Shown: positions 46,521 through 58,451, counted from the stretch's first letter. The stretch: DNA of 64,000 bases from Odobenus rosmarus divergens (GCF_000321225.1 NW_004450583.1:1485074-1549073); one strand, 5' to 3'. Made by a program: numbers and translations. The notes: generated by a model not told the origin, from the sequence alone.

Positions 46521-47250
46521 ACTATTTAATGATGAGATCGAAATAAAGGTTCTGTGAAAGGGAAAGAGGTATACTCCAAATATAATTCCTGTGTCAAAAA
46601 GCAGCAAGTCTACCACTGTTTTATGACCCCTGAAAGTTGTCTGCTCTCTTTGTACTAAATTTAATAGTAATTGATCCCAAAGATCACAAAATTCCCATTG
46701 TTGGCTTTAGAAATGCACTGATGAGTACCTTGTTTGATGGGATAAAAGCTTCAATAAGTGATGCCCCCACCTGAGTGGTTAATTTCAAAATATTGTTTGT
46801 CTAACATATTGTTGTCAATGACAACTGAACAAGAACTTATAGGAGCGGTTGGCTGTCCAATAATAGCAAATTTCAAGGCTATGCAAATTGTGCCAGTTCA
46901 GCCCCGCTCTTTTCTCTATTATCATATCAATTGAGTCAGTTCATAGTAGACAAAGCAAGGTTATGGGAACCACCTAGAGCATCATGCACCATTTAACATC
47001 AATGCAGCATACATGAACATCTGCAACTTCAGTCTTATTAACAGAGGACAGAATAGAAGGCAATAAACAGCTTTCTTCGTCATTTAATTGCAAAATAGTA
47101 TTTCCTAATGTTTGCATTGTTTATCAACAGGAACTTCATCAATAATTGTATAATTATGGTTGCCTAGATTACAGTGCTCTCATTCATCTTGTCATTTTTT
47201 ACAGAAGTCTAAATTTGAACACATGATTCAAGACTAATAATGTAAGTCCC
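46520..47250. promoter_or_regulatory. Candidate conserved noncoding segment
   Basis: Repeat-free, SINE-free sequence with TCCAATAATAGCAAATTTC, an octamer-type ATGCAAAT at 46881-46888, ATTGTTGTCAATGACAACTG and several TTAAT cores. Composition and motif mix resemble developmental enhancers. Inference only. Confidence 0.3.
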
Positions 47251-48380
47251 TTGAAATGTGAATTGTGTAATACAGATATTTTGTGTAGCAGGAGAATGGC
47301 AGTTTATAATTCCTCAGTCACTTTGGGGATTAAGTTAACACAGAGAAAAGAAAGAAAGGCAGCAGAAAATGAGGAAGCCACTAGTTAGATTCAAACACAG
47401 ACTCACTGAACATGAGAGTAAGTTATGTTCTTTAGAATTAATCACAATGTAGTGAGATGTTTGCTATAGGCCAGAATTGGGCCGAATTAAAACACAATTA
47501 TTATGCTGAGGTCTTTCCCTCAGCCTCTATATTTAAAGGGAGAAAAAGGCAGAAAATTACAAATATAGCAAGAGAAAAAGCTATGGTGGCCAAACTTAGA
47601 AATTCCAAATGGCAGAAGAAAGCCTTAACATACCTGTTCAGCCTTTACCTCTGTTGCTTTTTTGAAGCCTGATGATGGCACTACTCCTAACTAGAAAAAT
47701 GGGAGCATTTACCATAAGCAGCCAAGTGCATTCTTTAGGCTCTGTGGCAGCAGAGTTCCTTTTTTGCACACAGTGCCAAATATCCACAAAAAAATGAAGA
47801 GAAATAATATAAGCGCAGTAAGTTATTGGTGTGATGAATGGGAGTTGTCTCACAATTGAGCAGGAATAGGAAAATAGGAAAAACAATGGGTACATTTAAA
47901 GCAAGTAGTGCAAGGGACTGTTCTGAAAAGCTTGTCTTATTTAAACAAGAAAATCTCATGTTTTTATTTAAATTCATTTTATATTTAAGGAAAAACTGAG
48001 GCCTGTTCATGAAATTGCATTTGAAATACTTCAATTGGTGATTAAGATTCCTCTCCCTCACAAAAAATTAAAAATCTTAAGTTGAGTGAGTCCCATTTGA
48101 GCGAAGCTATTTTTTCCCATGTGATCAACATAGTTATTTCCTTTAAAAAAAAAAGTCTAGAGTTAGAATATTTTCTCTACCTGATTAGTCTGTATTTATG
48201 CCTTTAATAATTCCATTCATTTTCTAGCAGGAAATTTTTCTTCCCTTCTCAAATTTTTTTTAAAGATCATATAAAGAAGGGAGGAAAGCCCTGCTATAGT
48301 AAAGTAGCCAAAGAATAAAGGAAGATAAGAGTTTTTGCCCCCTTTTTTGTGGTTTTTGGGTATAAAGAGCATCGCAGAAG
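47250..48380. other. Intron interior, nothing recognised
   Basis: Noncoding. Short open frames on both strands overlap each other and lack coding character. Confidence 0.5.
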
Positions 48381-48389
48381 CTTTTTTTA

Positions 48390-48594
48390 GGGGCGCCTGG
48401 GTGGCTCAGATGGTTAAGCGTCTGCCTTCGGCTCAGGTCATGATCCCAGGGTCCTGGGATCGAGTCCCGCATCGGGCTCCCTGCTCAGCAGGGAGTCTGC
48501 TTCTGCCTCTGCTTGCCGCTCCCCCAGCTTGTGCTCTCTCTCTCCCCCGCCCCATGAATAAATAAATATAATCTTTAAAAAAAAATTAAAAAAA
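48390..48594 (+). mobile_element. CAN-SINE, young subtype
   Basis: Full-length. AGAAGCTTTTTTTA at 48376-48389 and 48595-48608. Confidence 0.97.
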
Positions 48595-48999
48595 AGAAGC
48601 TTTTTTTAACATGATCGTTAGCTTATCATTTGCTCTGAGGGATGCTAAGAACTGGTTTGTTAGAGGTAATAGTTTGACTTGCGCTAAAAGACTCTTGAAG
48701 TAATTGAAGCCTTTACTATAAACCTGAAAATTTTCTAGCTCCATGCAGAATGAAGGTGGAGATTTTATACATATACATATACATATTTGTGCCTCTCACC
48801 CAAATACTTCAGAGAGCACATTTTTCTAGGCTGGGGCTTTACAATAAATGTCTGTCCAGTACCAATTCTGATACATATACACCTTTCCTTTAAAGAACTT
48901 ATATGCAGACATTTTTCAGAAACCCTTTCTAAAGAGCTATTTATCAAAACTGCTATGATAATAACTTTATATCCTAATGAGTCCCAGGCTCTGTTTAGT

Positions 49000-49330
49000 G
49001 AATAATCGATAAACTACAAATTAATGTTCCATAATTCACATTCCAATGCACATGTAATTATTTTGAGATGAGACAAACTCTATGCATTTAATTTACAGCT
49101 GTAATTAAGTAAACTCATTTGATACTAATTAGGTGAGCCTAAAAGGATCATAGGTTCGTATATTTAATTATCAAAGTACAATCAGCAACTAGTTTTTGAA
49201 AAGCTTTCCTGTCTTGAGCTCAGCACTGAGCTTTGGCCACACTACAATTTTATTTTCTTGGACCTTCAGCATATTAAAATGCATTATGAATAATGGAGAA
49301 TTTACTTGGTGAATTAGCTTTTTTGATCAT
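49000..49330. promoter_or_regulatory. Candidate conserved noncoding segment, homeodomain-motif cluster
   Basis: Four TAATTA cores lie within about 110 bp (49065-49070, 49102-49107, CTAATTAG at 49125-49132, 49165-49170). There is also an ATCGAT at 49005-49010 and an E-box CAGCTG at 49096-49101 abutting a TAATTA. No repeat is seen in this stretch. Confidence 0.35.
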
Positions 49331-49922
49331 TATGTTTGTAATTTAACATCTGAAAAAATGGGCTTAAGAATACACAAGTTCTATATCTGACAAAACTGTC
49401 AGTCAGAAGTGAAGGAAAAATTAAGACATTTCCAGTTAAACAAAAGCTAAAGGAGTTCAGTACTAGGAGTTCAGGTCTCATAGACCTGCCCTGTGAGAAA
49501 TACTGAAGGGAATCCTTCAGGCTGAAATGAACAGAAGCTAGACCATAGCCATATGAAGAAAGAAAGAACTCCAGCAAAGGTAACCATGTTGGTAAATGTA
49601 ATAGCCAGTATTAATGTATTTTTGGTTTGTAACTCTTTTATTTCATACATGATTTAAAAGACAGATACATTGTATAGTAATTATAAATATATGTTAATTG
49701 GCACACATGTATAAAGATGTAATTTATAACAACAACAGAAGCGGGGAAGGAACCGTATGGGAAGAAAGGATTTGTATGCTGTTGAGGCTAAGTTGGTATC
49801 AATTCAGACTAGATTGTTATATATTTAGGAAGTTAGTTGTAATCCCCATAGTATCTGCTAAGAAAATATCTAATGAATACAGAAGTTTTCTCTCTTTTGT
49901 TAAAATACTATATAAAAATTAG

Positions 49923-50112
49923 GGACACCTGTGTAACTCAGTCTGTTGAGCATCCACTTCTTGATTTTGGCTCAGGTCATGATCTCAGGGTTATGGGATC
50001 AAGCCCCACATCAGGCTCCACACTGAGCGTGGAACCTACTTAAGATTCTCTCTCCTTCTCCCACTGCCCCTCCCTATTCATGCTTTCTCTTTCTCTCTCT
50101 CAAAAAAAATGG
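49923..50112 (+). mobile_element. CAN-SINE, older subtype
   Basis: Exact 14-bp target duplication TATATAAAAATTAG at 49909-49922 and 50113-50126. The head has decayed to GGACACCTGTGTAACTCAGT. Confidence 0.96.
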
Positions 50113-50232
50113 TATATAAAAATTAGTTTATTAGAAAATGTACTTGATTGCTAGCTTAGAAGTCTTCTAAATTCTACTGGCAGTCACTGAGTTTTTATTG
50201 AGTACTAAAACAATGGGCTTTCTTCTAGCTTT

Positions 50233-50417
50233 TTTTTTTTTAAAGATTTTATTTATTTATTTATTTATTTATTTGAGAGAGAATGAGAGAGATCACAGAG
50301 GGAGAAGCAGACCCCCCGCTGAGCAGGGAGCCCAACACAGGGCTCCATCCCAGGACCCTAAGATGATGACCTGAGCTGAAGGCAGACGCTTAAAGGACTG
50401 AGCCACCCAGGTGCTCC
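50233..50417 (-). mobile_element. CAN-SINE
   Basis: Antisense element with an (ATTT)6 tail at 50250-50275. TCTTCTAGCTTT at 50221-50232 and 50418-50429. Confidence 0.97.
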
Positions 50418-50429
50418 TCTTCTAGCTTT

Positions 50430-50915
50430 CAATAGCTGTCCCCATTTCTTCCCACTTAATTCATAAATGTATAATCAAGAAAGAAGCATTATCTGATATC
50501 TAGAGTGGCTTCCTAGTGTTGGAATATGCTAGATAAAATGTTCACGTTCTCTGAGGAACAGGAAAGCTTGTGCTCATGATTCCCTGAAGGGATAAAAGTT
50601 GTGTCTATCTCCATGCGTTTAAAACCAAGACAACTGGCTGTGAGGAGTAGAAGCCACCTGTGTGGCTGCCTTCACTCTCAAAGTATTTAGGGTATTGCCA
50701 TCGACATCAGAAAATGTGGACCTTACCCTCGGACACTCAAATTCTAGACTTTCAGAATGAGTTAACCAGAACATTGAGTTTTTTTCCCTTTCCTTATCAG
50801 CAGCCTTTAGAGTGAAACAAAAACTAACTGCTGATACTTTCATTGTATATTACAGCTCACATAGAACATTTACCTAAATATTATCTAAAATGAGGTATTA
50901 AAATAGATGCACAAA
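50430..50915. other. Intron interior, nothing recognised
   Basis: Noncoding, with no repeat recognised. Confidence 0.5.
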
Positions 50916-50916
50916 T

Positions 50917-51140
50917 GAGGCACCTGGGTGGCTCAGTCAGTTAAGCGTGCTACTTTGGTTTCGGCTCAGGTCATAATCTCAGGGTCATGAGATCAAGCGC
51001 TGCATCGGGCTCCACACTGGTCATGGAACCTGCTTGAGATTCTCTCTCCCTCTCACACTGCCCCTCCACCCCTGCTCACGCTTACTTGTCCTCTCTCTGT
51101 CTCTCTCCATCCCTCCCTCACTCAAAGAAAAAAAAAAAGA
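50917..51140 (+). mobile_element. CAN-SINE, older subtype
   Basis: GAGGCACCTGGGTGGCTCAG head, CT-rich body, A-rich tail with G interruptions. No convincing target duplication. Confidence 0.93.
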
Positions 51141-51199
51141 AAAGAATGAATAAATGGGTATCTGACCTGTAAGGCTGTTATTGCTTCTTTTACTTCTTT

Positions 51200-52700
51200 G
51201 GGTGTACAAGACTTTGTCTTTTCAAAGAATTAACTAGCACACCACAAATTTCTTCTGTCCCAGATGTAACCAACATTAAAACTTCACATACCACACAATT
51301 AATGACACCAGCCTTGCTGCACTGACTTCTATAGCTTGACCAATTTGTATATTGCCTCTGGGTCATCTGAGGAAGTATAAATAGTATTGTCATCTAGGAA
51401 TAGGCCAAGTCTAGCAGGTGCCGTTTACACAGACTAGAGTATAAATAGCTATGTGACATAATTGCTATACAATGTGGTGTTAATAAATTGAATTGTCTGC
51501 CACCTCCTTCCAGTCTGAGAAACAAAGATACGGATTCTTTAATTGTTATAGTAGTTCAACATAACTGGCAAAGTGTAAAGACTTGACACCTAACAGCTTC
51601 TCTTCTCTCTGAGGGTGAGAATTATTTGGTGACTTGAGAAGACATTTAAAATGATACTTTGGGGAGGGAAATGGAAGCACCAGCTAAGGATCATTAGTAG
51701 GACCAATTCTGAGAGGAATTGCAGTAATTGGCACAGTGTTTGGATGACAAACACCAGCCTGCTTTGACACAGGGTCTTTATCATTTTAATAAATAGGGCT
51801 TTGCCATTCTTCTTAATCTCCTGATAGGCATGAGTATGAGCCTTAAATTATTCCTGCAACTTTTTAAAAATCTGATGCTGCAACTTCTGTTCATAAGAAA
51901 TGATGAGAAGTACAACCAACCTTTAAAAGCATTGTAAAATATGGTACTTGAGAGGGGTTTTTTAACAGGTAATTAACCATACGTTTACACATTTCAATCT
52001 ACTTTTAAGTGCCAATCTCAAGAGAGATTGGCAAATGACTCAATAAAGAAAAGTATTCTGTTTAAATTGGGGAGAATGGTTGTTTACTGGTGTTTATCAC
52101 TATACTGCAAGTAGCCAAGTTATCTGTGATTCCAGTTTAGTTTATTGGACGATAGATAGTACTCATAACTTTTATCCATGTTTGTCAGGGCACCCATTGA
52201 AATTGACCTCATACTTTGGGCAACTTTAGCTTTATTGTACAGTATAAATATTTTAAAAACATTTTTCTTCCAACATAAATCTATGACATTACCTTGAAGC
52301 ATTATCATCCCTGCAAACCAGATTGCACTAGAACATCAGTGATATTTCAGCATTGCTTTCTTGCTCTAAGATTTCTTCTAATCTATAAAAAGAAAAAAGG
52401 AGACACTGGTCCTGTCATATCTGATGCAGCTTTTCCTTTGTAAACTTCATAAACATTTGCCATTGCCACCGTCAATAATTCAAACAGAAATCTTACTGAC
52501 GGGAAGTCCACGATTAGAAGTAGTGGCATCAATTGCTTTTTCTTTAATAAAAGAGAACAACTTTGCATGTGCATATCGTTTTGAAAATCTTCACTATTGT
52601 ACTCAGAAGGAAATACAAGACATTAAGAAGGGGTACATTTAGAATATCAATAATGTCCTGTATCCTCCTACTGCAGTGATTAGGACTAAACCACACAAAA
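51200..52700. other. SINE-free stretch with mixed motifs
   Basis: Repeat-poor sequence holding TATAAATA-type words at 51376 and 51441, TAATAAATTGAATTGTCTGC near 51481, and a perfect hairpin at 52011-52032. Possible conserved noncoding DNA; no alignment was available. Confidence 0.3.
52011..52032. repeat. Perfect 9-bp inverted repeat
   Basis: GCCAATCTC, loop AAGA, GAGATTGGC. Each arm holds a CCAAT/ATTGG core. Confidence 0.95.
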
Positions 52701-53429
52701 AAAATTTATGAAAGCCATTGATGTTTGATCACTCAATGTTTTTCATAACCATGATGCCTTGGTCCAAATTATGTAACAAATGCCTATTCCTATTCTAGTT
52801 TTAACAGCCTACAATTTCTTTATAAGGAAGGATCACATACATATAGATGTTGGTTGGACTTATATGGTATTTTCATGAGGTGAACCCCACCCTTGTTACT
52901 GTGATTTGATTGCCCTGGTTTGATCCAATCTAAGATTTAACTCCAAGTCCCTTTATCAGAACCTTCTATCTTTAAACAGGATCTGAACTTAGGTTTATTG
53001 AATCATAAAAATGTCTTCATTTCTTAATGATGGAAAGCAACTGGCTTGAAGGTGCCAATCATATATTTTTATTATTTCTCCAGGATGTGTTCAGCACAAT
53101 TAGATCTGGAAAGATTTTTAGGACAAGTTACACAAGGTTGAATTTATTCACTATTGAAATAGTATATTACCCTCTGATTTTCGGGTACTTGTATGATTTC
53201 TTTTCATTCAAGCATTTAGAATGCTAGATTAAATCCTAATAACTCTAAAAAACAGGATCATGGACAACTAGAACCTTTAGTTTACTTGGTTTACTAAACT
53301 AACCTAGAGAAGTATGTTATAATTAGATACCACTTACTCAAAAATCATTCAGAAAATACATCGTGAGTTCATACTCTACTACATGAAAAAGAGACCAGTC
53401 TTAAGGAAGTTAAGATCTAGTAGAAAATA

Positions 53430-53930
53430 ATCATTCAGTAATAAATGTTTATTGAGCACCTACTGCATACTGGGACTATGAGTAAGTCATGATTCCTACC
53501 CACAAGGAGCTCATAGTTTAGTAGAGAAAAATGCTTGTAGATAAGTAAAACTATAAATATGATAAGTCCTTTCTTAGAGATATGCGAAGGTTATAAATGG
53601 TGGCATAAAAGAGGAAGCAGTTAGCTCTGCTTCTAAGCAGGACCCTGAGAAGTCAGGGACTGCGTCCAGGAACCTTACCTGGGATTTGGAACTAGTAGTG
53701 AAAGATGATTTGAGCAGTAAATCAGGTATGTATGTACATAGGTATAAAAAAAAGCATGACACATTTGAAAAATTATGAGCATGACAGAGAAACAATCACA
53801 GCTCAGGAAATGGTGAAAGATAAGGTTTAAACAGTAGGCTAGATTCATGTCCTAGAGTTAAGACTTCAATAGAGAACCATCAAAGGGTTTGTAACAGAAT
53901 AGCATGATCGGATTTGTACTCATGAAAAAA
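53430..53930 (+). repeat. Ancient interspersed repeat (same type as 5185-5680)
   Basis: AATGTTTATTGAGCACCTAC, then AAGGAGCTCATAGTTTAGTA, and later CAAAGGGTTTGTAACAGAAT with GCATGATCGGATTTGT. A second start (TTTACTGAGCACCTGTAATG) lies at 53949-54010. Confidence 0.5.
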
Positions 53931-54307
53931 TAAGTCTGTTCAACAAATGTTTACTGAGCACCTGTAATGCACAAAGCATAGTTCTGGGTACTAAAGATCA
54001 TCAGACGAATTGCCTTTCCTGTAGCCCTTCTTACCTAAGTAGCCAAGGTTTGTGCCATGAGCCCTAGCTGCTTCCCTGGGCACAGCTGACTGAATCAGGG
54101 CTAGGAATCTCAACAAGGTTAGGCAGTCTATAGGTGGCCAGTGACATATGAGCTAAGCCACAGAGGAAACCAGTTTTTATAGATACGAGAATGGAGCAAG
54201 TGCATAGAAAAAAGAAGAGAGAGAACAGTTTGAATGAACTGCTTTATATAAGGTTAAAGAAATGTGCTTTATGTGGTGAACCTATTAAAGGTATCAGAAA
54301 CCTTGGA

Positions 54308-54330
54308 AGGGAGGGAGGGAGGGAGGGAGG
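54308..54330. repeat. (GGGA)n microsatellite
   Basis: About five GGGA units in a purine-rich stretch. Confidence 0.9.
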
Positions 54331-54407
54331 CAGACACCAAACAAAGGGGAAATAAGGTTTTAAAGCAGTAATTCCATTTATCATTGTTTTCTTGGTCATT
54401 TTTCTTA

Positions 54408-54436
54408 CGGATTTTTTTTGTAAGATTTATTTATTT

Positions 54437-54467
<31 letters not shown>

Positions 54468-54623
54468 CATGAATGGGGGGAGGGGCAGAGGGAGAGAATC
54501 TTCATGCAGAGGCCCGGCTGAGCATGGAGCCCAATGCAGACCTCAATCTCACGACCCATAAGGTCATGACCTGAGCTGAAACCAAGAGTCGGATGCTTAA
54601 CCAACTAAGCCACCCAGGCGCCC
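54408..54623 (-). mobile_element. CAN-SINE, older subtype
   Basis: Antisense element with a (GA)n expansion at 54441-54467. CTTGGTCATTTTTCTTA before and CTTAGTCACTTTTCTA after are a diverged target duplication. Confidence 0.94.
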
Positions 54624-54821
54624 ACTTAGTCACTTTTCTATGGAAAACTATTTTCATATTCTAAACAAATACTCTTCTACTCTATGTCTATATTCAGCAC
54701 TGAAGATTTTAACTGACATTTACTAGAAACATTTGTAGGAAATTCAAAGAAAACATGAACAAACTGGGAGGCTTTACTACAAACAATGATGGTAGTGTTG
54801 CATATCAAAACCATGTCTTCA

Positions 54822-55001
54822 GGGGCACCTGGGTGGCTCAGTCGTTGAGCATCTGCCTTCGGCTCAGGTCATGATCCCAGGGTCCTGGGATCGAGTCCCG
54901 CATCGGGCTCCCTGCTCCGCGGGAAGCCTGCTTCTCCCTCCCCCACTCCCCCTGCCTGTCTCTCTCTCTGTCAAATAAATAAATAAAATCTTAAAAAAAA
55001 A
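54822..55001 (+). mobile_element. CAN-SINE, young subtype
   Basis: GGGGCACCTGGGTGGCTCAG head, slightly shortened body. AAAACCATGTCTTCA (54807-54821) recurs as AACAACTATGTCTTCA after the tail. Confidence 0.95.
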
Positions 55002-55079
55002 CAACTATGTCTTCAGTAGCAGCAGTTTTAAGTGTGATCTCAATTCCCTATACCCAAAAGTCTTATTTTAAGATTAATA

Positions 55080-55270
55080 ATATTCTTGTCCATTTATTCA
55101 TGAAATGCTTACTATGTGCCAACTTTTGTCTAAGTGCTCTACATGTATTAACTGATTTAGCCTCACAGAAACACTATGAGATAATTACTGTTATTGTCCC
55201 TATTTTGCACATGAGAAAATTGAGGCATAGAGTTTGACTTGGTTATGAGCTAGTAAATGGGAATTTACTA
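55080..55270 (+). repeat. MIR-class ancient SINE relic
   Basis: GAAATGCTTACTATGTGCCA, TTAACTGATTTAGCCTCACA, GCACATGAGAAAATTGAGGC: a standard ancient mammalian repeat layout. Exact subfamily not assigned. Confidence 0.6.
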
Positions 55271-55559
55271 GTAATTGGAAATATAAACCCACGCAGTCTG
55301 ACTTATCTTCTTAATACAATATTATACTGCCTCTGTTCCCTTAGGAGTATTTATCTACTTAATTTGGTCAAATTTAGTTATCAGTACAGGAGTTAGAACG
55401 GGAATTTAAATGTCAATTAACTGCTGTATACTGCTTAATCAAAATCTTGTTTTTTTTCCATGATCACCCTTTTTTCAGAAAAAAATGATAGCAGTGTTGC
55501 TCAAATGGTAACTTTGGAATCCCATTTTATTCTCTCATATTTTTTTTTTTTTTGTCCCA

Positions 55560-55735
55560 AAGTCCTTTGCCGCAGGACCCTAAAGCAGTTGACAACCTCT
55601 GTGAGCCTCAATGTCTTCATTTATAAAGTCAGGTCATTATTACCTAACTCATGGGATTGCACTGAGAAATACATGATATGAAGTATATAAAGCAGTTGAT
55701 GCACAGTTAGCACTTCAGTGTCACTTTGCTAGCTC
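55560..55735 (+). repeat. MIR 3'-part relic
   Basis: GACAACCTCTGTGAGCCTCA, TCTTCATTTATAAAGTCAGG, TGGGATTGCACTGAGAAATA and AGTTAGCACTTCAG follow MIR order. Confidence 0.65.
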
Positions 55736-55759
55736 AAAAACTGAAATTGCATCCCATTG

Positions 55760-56210
55760 TTTGATGTATTAAATCTAAACATCTGTCTTCCTAGAGATGG
55801 CTGGACTCCACCCATCTTGCATTATTTCTTTCCTTATATAACATATAAACTTATTTCTTTCTCTGCCTCCTGGAATATATATACCTTTATTTCCTCTCCT
55901 CTTCACTATCCACATCTGCAAGAACTAGCTTAAGTTCAGTCTTCTCCATGAAACCATCTCCACTTAATTAAACTCACATTGTTTCTTTCCTTCTGTGAAC
56001 TCCTGTTGCAGTTATAAAAAATATTATGTTGTATGATACTTTATAAATTCTTTCACATGTGCTAGATTTCTCTTTCTGTCTAGATTATAAATTATTTCAG
56101 AAGACAGATGATGTCTTAATATTTCTCCTGTATCTCCCCCCAAAGGATCTAGCAGAGTATAAGGAGCTCATGGCACGTGCTCAACAAATATTTGTTACCT
56201 GACTGAAGAA
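55760..56210 (+). mobile_element. L2 3'-end relic
   Basis: It has TTCAGTCTTCTCCATGAAAC in the body, TAGATTATAAATTATTTCAG and CAACAAATATTTGTTACCTG at the end, matching the L2 3' layout (gene-poor CR1-clade LINE). Diverged. Confidence 0.65.
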
Positions 56211-56523
56211 AATAAGCTCCTAAGAACACCTTATAAAATTATGTATCAATATATACCGATATGTATTACATTTACACATACAAACACATAAATGAGAGGT
56301 TGAAAAACATAGCCTTTGCATTCTCTATAACCTCTACAGAGAGATCCTAAGCAGCAAAATCTTCATGTTGTGATGCACAGAAATGGCCAAGAGTATTAAA
56401 CCATATCTAAGAATTTAAAAAAATTGGATAGGGCTTTATATTTGAAAGGGTGCTTTCATAATGTTAATCCTTAATCCATATAAGAATCACAGAAAATAGC
56501 TAGAACCAGTATTCTCATTTTCC

Positions 56524-56728
56524 TTTTTTTTAAGATTTATTTATTTATTTGAGAGAGAGCACGCATGTGTGCAAGTGGGGGGAGGGGCAGAGGTAGAGAG
56601 AGAATCTCAAGGAGACTCCCGGCTGAGCACAGAGCCCAACACAGGGCTCAATCTCATGACCCTGAGATCATGACCTAAGCCGAAATCAAGAGTCCCACGC
56701 TTAACCAACTAAGCCACCCAGGTACCCC
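56524..56728 (-). mobile_element. CAN-SINE, older subtype
   Basis: Antisense element. TCTCATTTTCC before and TCTCATCTTCT after are a probable target duplication. Confidence 0.93.
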
Positions 56729-56868
56729 TCTCATCTTCTAAGTATAATAAAACTGAGGGTAAGTTATATAGTGACTTGTGCAAGGTCTTAAAAAGTAGCA
56801 TCATTGACTCTACTCCCAAACCCCACCATTCTGTCCATTCTGTGTAAGGCTGCCAGATAATCTTTTTA

Positions 56869-57066
56869 TTTTTTTTCTAAAGATTTTATTTGCTTATTTG
56901 ACAGAGAGAAAAACAGTGAGAGAGGGAACACAAGCAGGGGGAGTGGGAGAGGGAGAAGCAGGCTTCCCACTGAGCAGGGAGCCCGAGGCGGGGCTCGATC
57001 CCAGGACCCTGGGATCATGACCTGAGCCGAAGGCAGATGCTTAACGACTGAGCCATCCAGGCGCCC
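56869..57066 (-). mobile_element. CAN-SINE, young subtype
   Basis: Exact 16-bp target duplication CCAGATAATCTTTTTA at 56853-56868 and 57067-57082. Confidence 0.98.
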
Positions 57067-57130
57067 CCAGATAATCTTTTTAAATCAAAGATGGGATCAA
57101 GTCAGTCCCCTGTTTAAAACCTTACAATGG

Positions 57131-57367
57131 GGGTACCTGGGTGGCACAGACAGTTAAGTGTCAACTCTTGGTTTCAGTTCAGTTCGTGATCTCAGGATCA
57201 CGATCTCAGGGTCCTGAGATCAAGCCCCCACATCAGGCTCTGCACTCAGCATGGAGTCTCTTTGAGACTTTCTCACGCTTTCCCTCTGCCCCTTCCTCCC
57301 TACCCCATTGTGCTTCCACACATGTGTTCCCTCTCTCAAAATAAATAACTAAATCTTTGAAAAAAAT
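57131..57367 (+). mobile_element. CAN-SINE with internal duplication
   Basis: TAAAACCTTACAATGG (57115-57130) recurs as TAAAACCTTCCCATGG (57368-57383). An internal 14-bp near-repeat, CGTGATCTCAGGAT then CACGATCTCAGGGT, lies at 57185-57212. Confidence 0.96.
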
Positions 57368-57416
57368 TAAAACCTTCCCATGGTTTCCCGTTTTACATAG
57401 AATGAAATTCTACCAA

Positions 57417-57427
57417 CCCCCCCCCCC
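57417..57427. repeat. C11 homopolymer
   Basis: Eleven C residues followed by GACAC. Prone to length error. Confidence 0.9.
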
Positions 57428-57439
57428 GACACTCACTAC

Positions 57440-57870
57440 ACTGTAGTTACAGTGGCCTTCTTAACCTTACACAGGCTTAGTTCACCAAGGTTGTTGCTAG
57501 CCCAGAGCCTCTGCTCTTGTATATTCTGCACCTGGATCTTCCCATGGCTGGCTCCTTCTTGCTATTTAAGTCTCAATTCAAACATCACCTCCTCAGCAAA
57601 GAAGTAGCACCCATTTAAATTAATTCGCCTCCCTAGTCGTGCTTCATCACATCATCCTGTTTTATCTTCTTTGTGGCATTTATTATTTTCTCAAATTATC
57701 GTGTTCATTTTTTCTGTTGTTGTTACTTGTATACGGTCTATCCTCACTAGAATATAGGTCTCATGAGAGCAGGGTTTTTGTCTGTCCTATTCACATCTAT
57801 ATTCTCAGTCTCTGAGTGCCTGACACATGATAAGCTCTTAATAAGCATTTGTTGAATAAAGTAGCTGAAC
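57440..57870 (+). mobile_element. L2 3'-end relic
   Basis: GGCTCCTTCTTGCTATTTAA, CAAACATCACCTCCTCAGC, AGAATATAGGTCTCATGAGA, GCAGGGTTTTTGTCTGTCC and AGCATTTGTTGAATAAA follow the L2 3'-end order closely. Confidence 0.8.
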
Positions 57871-58355
57871 CAAAACCAGACTAAAACCATGGGTCTTTTG
57901 AGTCCTAATCCAGTGTTCCTCCAACCATTCCATTTATCCTGCCTTTTATGAAAGCACTTACACCTTTGGAGCTACAGCAAGAATTGATGTTCAGAATAAT
58001 GACATTAACATGTGCTGTAGGATTTTCTATTATCAAAGAAATTTTCTTTCAGTTCAATAAACTAAACTAATTAAAGCAGGGATGTCATGGTATATTATTA
58101 TATTAATACATTTAGAAAGATTTCTAACTAAAAAGACTTTCTGCTTTTTCTTTAGTTAACCAGAAAATTAAATTAACCCAGAGCTCTTCATTCCCCAAAA
58201 GTCCTTGTTAATTAGGATTGTTCTATAAATCTCTATTATTAGTAGAATTTGTCATCTGTTTCATTACCCTGTTTATTAGGGTGTCTTTGCTCATATCCTG
58301 GTACGTGTATCCTAATGAAAAGAAAAGCATTTCCTGGATTCTCACTTTTTTCCTG

Positions 58356-58451
58356 TTCTTTGACACAGGCATATTTCATGTTCTTTGTATAATAGTTTGG
58401 TTTTTCTTTGACACAGGCATATTTCATGTTCTTTGTATAATAGTTTGGTTT
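58356..58451. repeat. Exact 48-bp tandem duplication
   Basis: The unit at 58356-58403 (starting TTCTTTGACACAGGCATATT) is repeated without a mismatch at 58404-58451. On the plus strand it produces a repeated 16-residue stretch in a chance open frame. Confidence 0.97.

Noticed and set aside
48401..48480. tRNA-like A and B box sequences in SINE heads
   Set aside because: These are the tRNA-derived heads of CAN-SINEs, seen in all copies. They are not functional tRNA genes.
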